Made by a program: the position numbers and the translations under genes. From positions 1 to 36,956 of the forward strand of contig JAKFYK010000091.1 of assembly GCA_021730905.1 (NCBI GenBank): a stretch of DNA of 36,956 nucleotides. Direction: 5' to 3'. This DNA comes from Betaproteobacteria bacterium. Lineage in GTDB: Bacteria; Pseudomonadota; Gammaproteobacteria; Burkholderiales; SG8-41. Positions 14,614 through 23,911 of this stretch are shown one piece after another. The notes under the pieces are model-generated. The model was given only the letters and a program-made list of their open reading frames with translations, was not told where the DNA came from and did not search any database. Each line of letters starts with the position of its first letter. Position 1 is the stretch's first letter.

Positions 14614-16563
14614 GTGATTAAGAGACTGGGTACGAGACAGGCGCGTTTGTGCTGTTCGAAGCCCCGCGCGAGGAGGACAGTGGCGATGATGCCGATGACG
14701 GTTGGCGTGCTGGCAGTGCTGTCTTTCGTTCCTGCACATGCCGCTGAGATTCGTGGAGCCAGCCTTGCCGACTTATCTCTGGAAGAACTGGGCAATATCC
14801 AGGTTACTTCTGTATCCGGTTACTCGGAACGACTGGCAGATGCGGCTGCGTCTATTTTCGTGATTACGGGCGAGGACATCCGGCGTTCCGGTTTCAGGAC
14901 ACTTCCAGAAGCCCTGCGGTTGGCGCCAAACCTGCAGGTGGCCCGGAGCGGCGCCAGCGGTTATGCCATCAGTGCCCGCGGTTTTAACAACGACAATGGG
15001 CTCGCCAACAAGCTTCTGGTGCTGATAGACGGACGCACGGTCTATTCGCTTTCCCTCTCCGGCGTGTTCTGGGATATGCAGGAGGTGATGCTTGAAGACA
15101 TAGAGCGTATCGAAGTGATCAGCGGCCCGGGAGCCACGCTGTGGGGCGCCAATGCTGTGAACGGCGTCATCAATGTCATCACGCGATCTGCGCAGAATAC
15201 GCAGGGCACGCTCGTCTCGTTGGGTGGAGGCAATCAGGAAAAGGGTGCCACTTTCCGTTATGGCGGAAAACTCGGCGCCCATGGGCACTTTCGTGTGTAT
15301 GGGAAGACTTACGATTTGCAGAATACGAAACTTGCCAACGGTAGCTCGGCGCCTGACGGATGGGAAAGGGGGCAAGCAGGATTTCGCGCCGATTGGGTCG
15401 ACGCGGGCAGAAGTTTTACGATCCAGGGGGATGCCTACAAGGGCAGGTCTGAGGATCGGCCAGTGGGCAGGGCCATTGAGGTTTCGGGTACCAACGTCCT
15501 TGCTCGCTGGGACCAGCAACACGCCAATGGCTCAAACATCCGGCTGCAAGCCTACTACGATCACACTGATCGGGAGGACCAACTGTTGTTTCGGGACGAT
15601 GTGAATGTCTTCGATATCGAATTTCAGCACGGGATACCGCTGGGTGCGCATAAAGTTCTATGGGGTGCGGGATACCGCCGCGCGAACAACGATGCGCGGA
15701 ACAGCTTGTTCTTCGGGTTTGTGCCTCCTGCTCGTAGCCTGAACTGGGCGAATCTGTTTGTGCAGGACGAGATAAAGTTAACGCAGAGCATTGACTTCAC
15801 CATTGGTCTTAAGCTCGAAAGCAACGACTACACTGGTTGGGAGTATCTGCCGAGCGCCCGACTTGCTTGGAAGCCGTCCGGCAGCCAACTGGTCTGGGGT
15901 AGTGTATCCCGTGCAGTGCGTGCTCCGGCACGGCTTGATCGGGAACTGCGTTTCCCACCCAACGGGCTTTTCATCAACGGCGGGCCCAATTTTGTGTCCG
16001 AGGTCGCAAACGTGGTCGAACTGGGTTATCGCGCGCAACCGACGAGCGCATTGACCTATTCCGTTACGGCTTTTCACCACGTCTACGACAAGCTACGCAG
16101 CGGCCAGCCGGCACCATTCGCCAATGTTGAGAACAAGATGGAAGGAACGGCTAACGGTATCGAGGCGTGGGCCACTTTACAGGCGACACGCGCGTGGCGG
16201 TTAAGCGGCGGCTTCACGACGCTGCATAAACACCTGAGGATTAAGCCGGGCAGTGCCGACCCCGTCGGGCCGAGCGCCTTGGGCAATGATCCAGACCAGC
16301 AATGGATGCTGCGCTCGGCATTCAATTTCACGGATCGTCATGAATTTGATGTCATGGTGCGTCGTGTAGGTTCGCTGCCGCAACCCGCTGTACCGGCATA
16401 TACCGCGGTCGATGCGCGGTTTGGCTGGCGAGCAAGCCGCAATGTGGAGGTTTCCCTGACATTGCAAAACCTTCTCGACCGTGAGCATGCGGAGTTTGGC
16501 GCGGCGCCGGGGCGCAGTGAATATCAACGCGGCGTGTTTCTAAAACTGCTATGGCAGATGTAA
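14614..16563 (+). CDS. TonB-dependent outer-membrane receptor
   Basis: The 649-residue product begins at GTG 14614 (ribosome-binding site AAAAGGTG just upstream) with a signal peptide whose basic start (ARRTVAMMP) precedes a hydrophobic stretch and cleavage near AHAAE. The plug domain follows: LSLEELGNIQVTSVSGYSERLADAAASIFVITGEDIRRSGF at about 50-90, LLVLIDGRTVY, and IERIEVISGPGATLWGANAVNGVINVITR. The rest is a 22-strand-type beta barrel ending with NLLDREHAEFG and GVFLKLLWQM. The last residue is Met, not the usual aromatic. The ligand cannot be read. The stop overlaps the YfiR-like gene by 13 bases, which ties the receptor to the signalling genes. An ATG at 14686 is an alternative start with a shorter signal peptide. 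Confidence 0.95.
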   Translation: MIKRLGTRQARLCCSKPRARRTVAMMPMTVGVLAVLSFVPAHAAEIRGASLADLSLEELGNIQVTSVSGYSERLADAAASIFVITGEDIRRSGFRTLPEALRLAPNLQVARSGASGYAISARGFNNDNGLANKLLVLIDGRTVYSLSLSGVFWDMQEVMLEDIERIEVISGPGATLWGANAVNGVINVITRSAQNTQGTLVSLGGGNQEKGATFRYGGKLGAHGHFRVYGKTYDLQNTKLANGSSAPDGWERGQAGFRADWVDAGRSFTIQGDAYKGRSEDRPVGRAIEVSGTNVLARWDQQHANGSNIRLQAYYDHTDREDQLLFRDDVNVFDIEFQHGIPLGAHKVLWGAGYRRANNDARNSLFFGFVPPARSLNWANLFVQDEIKLTQSIDFTIGLKLESNDYTGWEYLPSARLAWKPSGSQLVWGSVSRAVRAPARLDRELRFPPNGLFINGGPNFVSEVANVVELGYRAQPTSALTYSVTAFHHVYDKLRSGQPAPFANVENKMEGTANGIEAWATLQATRAWRLSGGFTTLHKHLRIKPGSADPVGPSALGNDPDQQWMLRSAFNFTDRHEFDVMVRRVGSLPQPAVPAYTAVDARFGWRASRNVEVSLTLQNLLDREHAEFGAAPGRSEYQRGVFLKLLWQM

Positions 16564-17171
16564 CCGACAGATCACAGGCCGTTGTCTATTTGCACGCCAT
16601 CCGTGCAAGTTTGAGATCGCGGTTGTTCCGTCGGGCCATTGCACTATTGTGCATGGCCATCTGCGCGTGGGCGCCTGCACAGGCCGCCGAAGACGCCGGA
16701 GCGCTCGAGTACCGTGTCAAGGCCGCTTTTCTTTACAGGTTTGCCGGCTACGTGGGCTGGCCTGCCACTGCATTTGTTCGACCTGATGCTCCGGTCACCA
16801 TCGCTGTGATGGGTGCAGAGGGGCTGGCAGCGGAACTCGAGCAGGCGGTGGTCGGGCGCACTGTGAGCGACCGGATGGTGGCGGTAAAACGCATCAAGCC
16901 AGGCGATTCGCTAGCTGGTGTGAACGTGCTTTTTGTTAGCAAGACCGAGGCTGCGCAGTTGGCTCAGTTGGCGCAAGCGGCGCAAACGCGCTCAATACTG
17001 ACTGTGACTGAATCCGCAGGAGCTCTGCGCCAGGGCAGCACCATTAACTTCATCGTTGCCGAGCAGCGTGTCCGCTTCGAAATTTCGCTCGACTCCGCCG
17101 AGAAAAGCGGACTCAAACTGAGTTCGCGGTTGCTGGCCGTTGCACGGCAGGTTGTTACGGGAGCGCCCTGA
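16551..17171 (+). CDS. YfiR-family (DUF4154) periplasmic protein
   Basis: The 206-residue protein has a signal peptide (hydrophobic segment about residues 28-45, cleavage near AQAAED) and the YfiR/DUF4154 core: YRVKAAFLYRFAGYVGWPATAF, VTIAVMGAEGLAAELEQAV, GVNVLFVSKTEAAQL, SILTVTESAGALRQGSTINFIVAEQRVRFEISLDSAEKSGLKLSSRLLAVA. In Pseudomonas YfiR is a periplasmic repressor that acts on the CHASE8 domain of the diguanylate cyclase YfiN. Here it overlaps the TonB receptor gene and abuts a CHASE8 histidine kinase (TGA directly followed by ATG), so it probably conveys periplasmic state to that kinase. The two cysteines typical of P. aeruginosa YfiR are not obvious in the mature part. Confidence 0.93.
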   Translation: MADVTDRSQAVVYLHAIRASLRSRLFRRAIALLCMAICAWAPAQAAEDAGALEYRVKAAFLYRFAGYVGWPATAFVRPDAPVTIAVMGAEGLAAELEQAVVGRTVSDRMVAVKRIKPGDSLAGVNVLFVSKTEAAQLAQLAQAAQTRSILTVTESAGALRQGSTINFIVAEQRVRFEISLDSAEKSGLKLSSRLLAVARQVVTGAP

Positions 17172-18695
17172 ATGCTGCGAATCGTAACGCGCTCCATACG
17201 CCACAAGTTCGCGCTGATCGTACTGGCGACGACCCTGGCGGCTCTGGTCGTCACTGGCGTCGCGATGGTGATCTACGATTTGCGTACGTACGAACGCACC
17301 GGTGTTAGCGACCTGGCGGCTCAGGCCGAAATACTGGGCCGGGCCAGCGCACCCGCGCTGGATTTCGACGATCCCAAATCGGCCAGCGAGTACCTTCTAT
17401 TGCTTAAGGCAAAACCCGAGATTTCTGCCGCCGCGATTTATAACGCAAAGGGCAAGCTCTTCTCGAGCTATACGCGCCGCGATCTGGATTTACGGATTCC
17501 GGCGCTACCCGAAGCCGAGGGATCTCGTGTTGTTGCCGGCAAGGGCATCGTGTTATTCAAAAGAATCTTGGTGAATAACGAGATTCTCGGCACAGTATAC
17601 ATAAGCGCTGATTTCGAACTACGCCAGCGGCTGATCGACTATCTGGGTATCTTCGCTGGCGTGGCATTGTTGAGCCTGATCGTGGTGTTGTTGCTCTGGT
17701 TGTGGCTTCAGGACGTATTTCTCCGGCCAATACTGGCAACATCGGCCGTAGCTAGACAGGTAGTCGAAACCAGGGATTATTCCCTGCGTGTGAATAAAAC
17801 GACATCGGACGAGATCGGCGATCTGGTAGATGCGTTCAACGATATGGTTGCCGAAGTAGGGCGGCGGTCGGAGGCCCTGGAGGCTTCAAATCGTACACTT
17901 GAGCACGAGGTGGCGGAACGGATGAACGCGCAAGATGAATTGCGCAAGCTCAATGTCGGGCTTGAACAACGTGTGGCGGATCGGACTACGGAGCTGGAGG
18001 CGGCGAATAAAGAGTTGGAAGGTTTTAGTTATTCGGTCTCCCATGATCTGCGGGCGCCGGTGCGGGCCATCGGCGGCTTTACCCGGATGCTGTTCGAAGA
18101 CCACGCGGATCAGTTCAATGATGAGGCGCGGCGGATGCTCGGTGTCGTTCAGAGTGAGGCGCACCGAATGGGGACGCTCATCGACGATTTGCTCGCGTTC
18201 TCCCGTCTCGGGCGCCAGGCAATTCAAAAGACAGAGCTTGACATGGCTGAACTAGCACGCGCCACCTTTGAGACATTGCGTGCGCAGCACCAGGGTCCCG
18301 AGGTCGAATTCCGTCTTGGCTTGTTGCCGCAGGGAATGGGCGACAAGACCCTGTTGAGGCAGGTCTGGGTAAATCTCCTTGGGAATGCCTTGAAGTTTTC
18401 TTCAAAGCGCGAGAAACCCCTGATCGAAGCAAGTGCGATCAGCGATGTGAAGGAACACATCTATTTCGTCCGGGACAATGGCGCGGGCTTCGATCCGCGC
18501 TATGTGTCCAAGCTATTTGGCGTATTTCAGCGTTTGCACGACTCCAGTGAGTTTCCGGGCACGGGTGTCGGGCTCGCGCTGGTCCAACGGATTGTGGTTC
18601 GGCACGGCGGGCGGATATGGGCCGATGGCAAGCCGAACGAAGGCGCGACGTTCTACTTTACGTTACCGAAGGACCGCATCGATGGAAATCATTGA
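17172..18695 (+). CDS. CHASE8-HAMP sensor histidine kinase
   Basis: The 507-residue protein has a membrane segment at about 13-35, a short periplasmic domain (40-145) that fits CHASE8 (LAAQAEILGRASAPALDFDD, KAKPEISAAAIYNAKGKLFSSY), a second membrane segment (about 155-180), a HAMP linker (RVNKTTSDEIGDLVDAFNDMV), a coiled coil (235-285), HisKA with H291 in SYSVSHDLRAPVRAIGGF, and an ATPase domain with LLGNALKFSSK, DNGAGFD and GTGVGLALVQ. This kinase core is the type found in phytochrome-like kinases. The CHASE8-HAMP front end is like that of YfiN, but the GGDEF output is replaced by a kinase. It directly follows the YfiR-like gene and its end overlaps the Rcp-type regulator by 14 bases. Confidence 0.94.
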   Translation: MLRIVTRSIRHKFALIVLATTLAALVVTGVAMVIYDLRTYERTGVSDLAAQAEILGRASAPALDFDDPKSASEYLLLLKAKPEISAAAIYNAKGKLFSSYTRRDLDLRIPALPEAEGSRVVAGKGIVLFKRILVNNEILGTVYISADFELRQRLIDYLGIFAGVALLSLIVVLLLWLWLQDVFLRPILATSAVARQVVETRDYSLRVNKTTSDEIGDLVDAFNDMVAEVGRRSEALEASNRTLEHEVAERMNAQDELRKLNVGLEQRVADRTTELEAANKELEGFSYSVSHDLRAPVRAIGGFTRMLFEDHADQFNDEARRMLGVVQSEAHRMGTLIDDLLAFSRLGRQAIQKTELDMAELARATFETLRAQHQGPEVEFRLGLLPQGMGDKTLLRQVWVNLLGNALKFSSKREKPLIEASAISDVKEHIYFVRDNGAGFDPRYVSKLFGVFQRLHDSSEFPGTGVGLALVQRIVVRHGGRIWADGKPNEGATFYFTLPKDRIDGNH

Positions 18696-19125
18696 GCAGA
18701 TAGAGATTCTACTCGTCGAGGATAACGCACTGGATGCTGAAATGACCATGCGCGCTCTGAAAAAGGGCAAGCTGGCCAACAAGCTCATTTGGGTCAAAGA
18801 CGGACAGCAGGCACTGGACTATTTGTTCCGGCAAGGGGACTACGCACAACGCGCTGACACCTCTCCGCGCCTTGTTTTGCTCGATCTAAAAATGCCCCGC
18901 GTGGGTGGCATTGAGGTGCTGCGAGCAATCAAGTCCGATGATCGAACCAAGCGTATTCCTGTGGTTGTCATGACTTCTTCTCAGGAAGAACAGGATCTCG
19001 CGGAAACCTACAGTCTTGGGGTCAATAGTTATGTGGTAAAGCCCGTTGATTTCAACGCCTTGGCTGATATTGCCGGGCAAGCTGGCTACTACTGGCTGGC
19101 GGTAAATCGGACACCATCACCGTGA
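18682..19125 (+). CDS. Rcp-type single-domain response regulator
   Basis: The start is the ATG at 18682 inside the end of the kinase gene; a longer in-frame extension upstream is only the kinase gene in another frame. The 147-residue product is a stand-alone receiver domain of the Rcp1/phytochrome-associated type: VEDN at 12-15, the insert YLFRQGDYAQRADTSPR before the phospho-acceptor D68 in LVLLDLKMPR, TSS, and YVVKPVDF with the conserved lysine. No output domain is present, so it likely acts through protein contact or as a phosphate shuttle between the CHASE8 kinase and the downstream hybrid kinase or REC-EAL protein. Confidence 0.94.
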   Translation: MEIIEQIEILLVEDNALDAEMTMRALKKGKLANKLIWVKDGQQALDYLFRQGDYAQRADTSPRLVLLDLKMPRVGGIEVLRAIKSDDRTKRIPVVVMTSSQEEQDLAETYSLGVNSYVVKPVDFNALADIAGQAGYYWLAVNRTPSP

Positions 19126-19232
19126 GGCAACATGGAGATTTACGGAGATGTCGATAGGCGAAGCGGGTTTATCGGGAATAGCGGTGAATAGTATTTCGTA
19201 GCCCGAAGCAAGTCGGTGCGAAGGATTGGAGA

Positions 19233-22200
19233 ATGGAGAAAGTCTTGCGAATCCTGATGGTCGAGGATATGCCAACGGACGCGGAACTCGAGCTCCGTGA
19301 GCTCAAGCGCGCGGGTATACGCGCCGTGCATCGGATCGTCGAAACGGAGGAGACGTTTCGTGACGCGCTGCAGGAGTTCCGGCCGGAACTTATTCTTTCG
19401 GATTTCTCCATGCCGCACTTCGATGGCATGTGGGCGCTTGAAATCGCGCGCAAGGTTGCGCCGGATGTGCCATTCATCTTTGTTTCTGGAACGATAGGCG
19501 AGGAGTACGCGATTCGCGCGTTAAGGAGTGGCGCGACTGACTACGTGCTAAAAAATAATCTCGTTCGACTGCCAGCGGCAGTCGAACGCGCGCTGCAGGA
19601 CAACGTGGAACGTGCTGCGCGAAAGCGGGTGGAAGATGCGCTGCGGGAAAGCGAGGAGAAGTATCGTTTGCTCTGGGAAACTACGAGCGACGCGGTAATC
19701 CTGATGGATGGGGAGTCTCGGATTCAGTACGCCAACCCGGCCGTGATGACTGTTTTCGGATACAGCCCCATGGAAGTCATTGGGCAGGACATCGCAATGT
19801 TTCAACCGGAGCGGATGCGGGCAGCCCATCGCCTGGGTATCGGTCGCTACTTGAAGACCGGTGTTAAGACGGTGAACTGGCGCGCCTGGGAAGCGGTTGC
19901 GTTGCGCCGAAACGGTCAGGAATTTCCCGCGGAAATCTCGTTCAGTCATATGGATATCGATGGGAAAACCTTGTTTGCCGGGTTTGTGCGGGATGTTACC
20001 GAGCGCAAGAGCCAGGAACTGAAAATTGCCCGGTTGAGCCGGATCCAGGCCGTATTGAGCGGCATCAGTTCACTGATCATGCGAGTCCGGGATCGCCAGG
20101 AACTGCTCAACGAGGCATGCCGCATCGCGGTGAACTACGGCGGCTTCGGCATTGCCTGGATCGGCATGGTGGACCAGAAGACCCTGGATATTGTTCCTGT
20201 GGCCTGTGCTGGAGTCGAGGCAGCGTCGCTGATGGCGACCAGTCACAACACTGCAAGCCCCGATGCCCCGCTGGGACAGGGCATGGTGGGCCGTGCCATC
20301 AGGGGAAAGCGTCCGATATTCAGCAACGACCTTGCTACTGAAACCAGCCAGGGGGGCGCCCGCCGTCAGGAAGCGCTACGGCGCGGCTATCGCTCGCTCA
20401 TCGCATTGCCGCTGGTGGTGGAGGACAAAGCGGTGGGGAGTCTGTCGCTGTTTGCCAGGGAGCCGAATTTCTTTGACGAGGAAGAATTCAAGTTGTTGAC
20501 CGAGCTTGCCGGTAATGTCTCTTTTGCGCTGGATCTGATCCAGAAGGGGGACGCACTGGCGGAAAGTGAGAAAAAACTCGACAGCATCCTCGGTACGTTG
20601 CGGGAAGTGGTGTGGTCGATGGATCCAGAGAGCGGGCGATTGGTTTACGTCAACGCTGCGGTCAGACAGTTGACCAGACTGACGGCGGATGAACTACTTG
20701 CTCAACCTCGGCTCTGGCGAAAAATGGTCCATTGCGGGGACCGCAAGTCCGTGCGCAGCAGCATACGCAGACTGCTAAAGGAGGGCGCGCTGGTCCACGA
20801 GTTCAGAATCGTGCTCGCCGATGGCGAGGAGCGTACGGTCGAATCCAGCGCGCGCGTGCGTCGCAACGACGAAGGGAAAGCCGTGCGCATCGATGGCACT
20901 ATCAGCGATATCACCGAGCGCGTGCGGGCCGAGGAACTTCAGCGCAAACATTATGCGCTGGTGCGGTTGCAGGCCGCACTTGCCGCGGCGGCGAATGAGG
21001 CTGTCACCATGGAAGAAGCATTTCAGTCTTCGCTCAGGCTGATCAGTGATCACGGCGGTTGGCGGCTTGGGCATATGGCCATCTTCGCTCCAGGTATGGT
21101 CAAGCAGTTCAGCGCTACCGCCTCGTTGTGGCAGATTGACGATAGCGACCGTGCACGTTTTACGGAATTTATTAAAATTTGCGAGCGGTTCGACTATACG
21201 ACAGGCAAGCGTCTCGTAGGCAAGGCGATTGCCGAGAGGATACCAGTCTGGATCGAAGACCTGGGTACGATCGGACCAGGCCGTCGCAACATCCTTGCTG
21301 TTGCCGCAGGGCTGCATTGTGCGTTCGCTTTCCCCGTGGTGGTGCAAAATGAAGTGGCAGCGGTGCTCGAGTTTTACGCCGAAGACGCGCGCCCAGCCGA
21401 TGCGCTGCTAACTGAGAATGTCATTAATGTTGCCGCGCAACTGGCGCGGGTCATTGAGCGCGCCCGTGCCAGCGAAAGCCAGACCCGGCTTGCGGCAATC
21501 GTTGCGTCTTCACAGGACGGGATTGTGAGTTCGACACCGGACGGAACGATTCTGACATGGAATACCGGTGCCGAGAAAATGTTCGGGTATACAAGCGAGG
21601 AGGTTGTCGGTCAGAAGATGACTCTGCTGGTGCCCGATGATCTGCATCAGGATGTGCGGCAGCGCAGGCAACGCTATTTGTCTGGCGGCAGTTTCGATCC
21701 TTACGAATCCGAGCGCCGGACCAAAGACCAGCGCAGGCTCGCGGTATCGGTAAACGCCTCACCGCTTAAAGATGAGTCCGACAGGATTATTGGCATTGCC
21801 ACGATCTACCGCGATATCACTGAACGCAAACAGGCAGAGACTGCGCTGCTCCACCTCAATGAGGAACTGGAGGAGAAAGTCACAGCGCGCACCATTGATC
21901 TGGAGCGCGCCCGGCACGAGGCAGAAGAGGCCAATCGCTTTAAATCATCGTTCCTGGCTGCCATGAGCCACGAAATCCGCACACCGATGAACGGCGTGGT
22001 CGGCATGATCGATGTGTTGCACCAGACCAGCCTCCGGGGCGATCAGGTGGAGATGGTGGAGCTCATTCGCGAGTCGGCATTCTCCCTGCTTGGCATCATC
22101 AATGACATCCTCGATTTTTCCAAGATTGAGGCCGGCAAGCTGGATCTCGAGCATGAGCCTGCAGCGGTAGCGAACGTGGTGGAAGGCGTTTGCAGCCTGC

Positions 22201-23897
22201 TCACCGGTATGGCCGACAAGAAAAACGTAGCCCTTACCCTGTACACCGATCCGGCAATTCCCGTGCAGGTGCTGGGCGATGCGCTGCGTTTGCGCCAGGT
22301 GCTGGTCAACCTCGTCAACAATGCGATCAAGTTCTCCGGCGGACAATCGCACACGGGGCGGGTATCGGTACGGGCGCTGCTGGTTGGGCAAAGCGCGGAG
22401 CGGGTGACGGTGGAATTCCGGGTGGCCGACAACGGTATCGGCATGGACGAGCAAACGCAGGCACGGCTGTTCACCGCCTTTACCCAGGCCGACGTATCCA
22501 CCACGCGGCGCTTCGGTGGCACCGGGCTGGGGCTGGCCATTGCCAACCATTTGGTGGAACTGATGGGTGGGGAGATCACCGTACAGAGCGCGCCGGGCGA
22601 AGGCTCCACTTTCAAGGTGCGCCTGCCGTTTGTGCCGCTGTCGGTCGGGCCGAACCGGGACGAGACGCTCTCCGAGGTCGCCGGACTGTCCTGCGTCGTG
22701 GTGGGCGCTGCTCCCGGAGGGCTGGCTGAAGATCTGGCCTCCTATCTCGAGCACGCGAATGCGGTGGTCGAACGGGTGCCGAATCTGGCGCGCGCCAGGG
22801 AACGCGGCGCGGGCCGCAGCGGCCTGTCGGTATGGGTGGTTGACGCTGGCAACGAGCCACGGCCTCCAACGCAAATGTATGCTGCCGCCCGTGCCCAGAT
22901 CGATCAGGACGTTCGCCTTGTCGTTGTCCTGATTGAACGTGGCAAGCGGCGGAGACCGCGTGTGGTAGCTCCCGGCCTGATCACGGTGGACGGCAATGCC
23001 CTCAATCGCCGCACCTTTCTCAGGACCGTAGCGGTTGCCGCGGGGCGGGCGTCGCTGGAAGTGGAAGAAGTAAAACTCTCCTCCGGCAAGCTGGTGGCGA
23101 TCGCGCCCTCGCGTGCAGAGGCCCTGCGGCAGCGCAGACTGATCCTGATCGCCGAAGATAACGAGACCAACCAAAAAGTTATCGTGCGCCAGCTTGCCCT
23201 GCTGGGTTATACCGCCGATGTCTGTGGCGACGGGCGTGAGGCGCTGGAGCGCTGGCAGAGTGGCGATTATTCCCTGCTGCTCACCGACCTGCACATGCCT
23301 CAGATGGACGGCTATGAACTGACCCAGGCGATACGTGCCGCAGAAAAAGGCGATAGACGCATGCCAATCGTCGCTCTCACCGCCAACGCCCTCAAAGGCG
23401 AAGCCGATCATTGCCGTGCGGTGGGCATGGACGACTACCAGAGCAAGCCGTCACCGCTCGCGGAACTCAAAGCTGTGCTGGAGAAATGGCTGCCAACCAC
23501 CACGGCGACAGCCGATGCATACGCGTTATCGGCCCAATCACTTGCAGCGACTCAAGCGGTGGCGGCGGCCGTGCCGGTCGATGTGAGCATCCTCAAAGGG
23601 CTGGTGGGGGACGCCCCGGACCTTGTACGCGAGTTCCTGCAGGACTTTCGAACGAGTGCCGCCAAGATAACTGTGGATCTGCGTGCGGCGTGTGCTGCGA
23701 GTCAGATGAAGGCTGTGGTTGCCGCGGCTCACAAACTGAAGTCCTCGGCCGGTACCGTGGGAGCGTTTGCCCTGAGCGAGCTTTGTGCAGCCATGGAGGA
23801 CGTAGGCAAGACCGAAGACAGGGAAGCCCTGGCCGTGCTGCTGCCTCGTTTCGAGGCGGAAATGGCAGTGGTAGAGCGCTATCTGGATGGATTGTAA
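19233..23897 (+). CDS. Giant hybrid histidine kinase: REC-PAS-GAF-PAS-GAF-PAS-HisKA-HATPase-(REC)-REC-HPt
   Basis: The 1554-residue protein lacks membrane segments. In order: receiver with D57 (LILSDFSMPHFDG) at 5-120; PAS/PAC 140-262; GAF 270-435; PAS/PAC 445-570; GAF 580-740; PAS/PAC 748-868; coiled coil; HisKA with H913 (AAMSHEIRTPMNG); ATPase about 1015-1130 (LVNNAIKFSGG, DNGIGMD, GTGLGLAIANH); a degenerate receiver-like stretch about 1150-1265 without the acidic pair; receiver with D1352 (LLLTDLHMPQMDG); and HPt with H1500 (AAHKLKSSAGTVG). It has all parts of a four-step phosphorelay in one chain, plus a receiver input at the front. The start ATG follows a GGAG site. It sits between the Rcp regulator and the REC-EAL gene. 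Confidence 0.96.
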   Translation: MEKVLRILMVEDMPTDAELELRELKRAGIRAVHRIVETEETFRDALQEFRPELILSDFSMPHFDGMWALEIARKVAPDVPFIFVSGTIGEEYAIRALRSGATDYVLKNNLVRLPAAVERALQDNVERAARKRVEDALRESEEKYRLLWETTSDAVILMDGESRIQYANPAVMTVFGYSPMEVIGQDIAMFQPERMRAAHRLGIGRYLKTGVKTVNWRAWEAVALRRNGQEFPAEISFSHMDIDGKTLFAGFVRDVTERKSQELKIARLSRIQAVLSGISSLIMRVRDRQELLNEACRIAVNYGGFGIAWIGMVDQKTLDIVPVACAGVEAASLMATSHNTASPDAPLGQGMVGRAIRGKRPIFSNDLATETSQGGARRQEALRRGYRSLIALPLVVEDKAVGSLSLFAREPNFFDEEEFKLLTELAGNVSFALDLIQKGDALAESEKKLDSILGTLREVVWSMDPESGRLVYVNAAVRQLTRLTADELLAQPRLWRKMVHCGDRKSVRSSIRRLLKEGALVHEFRIVLADGEERTVESSARVRRNDEGKAVRIDGTISDITERVRAEELQRKHYALVRLQAALAAAANEAVTMEEAFQSSLRLISDHGGWRLGHMAIFAPGMVKQFSATASLWQIDDSDRARFTEFIKICERFDYTTGKRLVGKAIAERIPVWIEDLGTIGPGRRNILAVAAGLHCAFAFPVVVQNEVAAVLEFYAEDARPADALLTENVINVAAQLARVIERARASESQTRLAAIVASSQDGIVSSTPDGTILTWNTGAEKMFGYTSEEVVGQKMTLLVPDDLHQDVRQRRQRYLSGGSFDPYESERRTKDQRRLAVSVNASPLKDESDRIIGIATIYRDITERKQAETALLHLNEELEEKVTARTIDLERARHEAEEANRFKSSFLAAMSHEIRTPMNGVVGMIDVLHQTSLRGDQVEMVELIRESAFSLLGIINDILDFSKIEAGKLDLEHEPAAVANVVEGVCSLLTGMADKKNVALTLYTDPAIPVQVLGDALRLRQVLVNLVNNAIKFSGGQSHTGRVSVRALLVGQSAERVTVEFRVADNGIGMDEQTQARLFTAFTQADVSTTRRFGGTGLGLAIANHLVELMGGEITVQSAPGEGSTFKVRLPFVPLSVGPNRDETLSEVAGLSCVVVGAAPGGLAEDLASYLEHANAVVERVPNLARARERGAGRSGLSVWVVDAGNEPRPPTQMYAAARAQIDQDVRLVVVLIERGKRRRPRVVAPGLITVDGNALNRRTFLRTVAVAAGRASLEVEEVKLSSGKLVAIAPSRAEALRQRRLILIAEDNETNQKVIVRQLALLGYTADVCGDGREALERWQSGDYSLLLTDLHMPQMDGYELTQAIRAAEKGDRRMPIVALTANALKGEADHCRAVGMDDYQSKPSPLAELKAVLEKWLPTTTATADAYALSAQSLAATQAVAAAVPVDVSILKGLVGDAPDLVREFLQDFRTSAAKITVDLRAACAASQMKAVVAAAHKLKSSAGTVGAFALSELCAAMEDVGKTEDREALAVLLPRFEAEMAVVERYLDGL

Positions 23898-23911
23898 AAG
23901 GAGTAACCATC

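Noticed and set aside
21945..23411. 488-residue minus-strand frame opposite the hybrid kinase
   Set aside because: It lies wholly inside the kinase HisKA-ATPase-REC coding sequence and lacks recognisable motifs.
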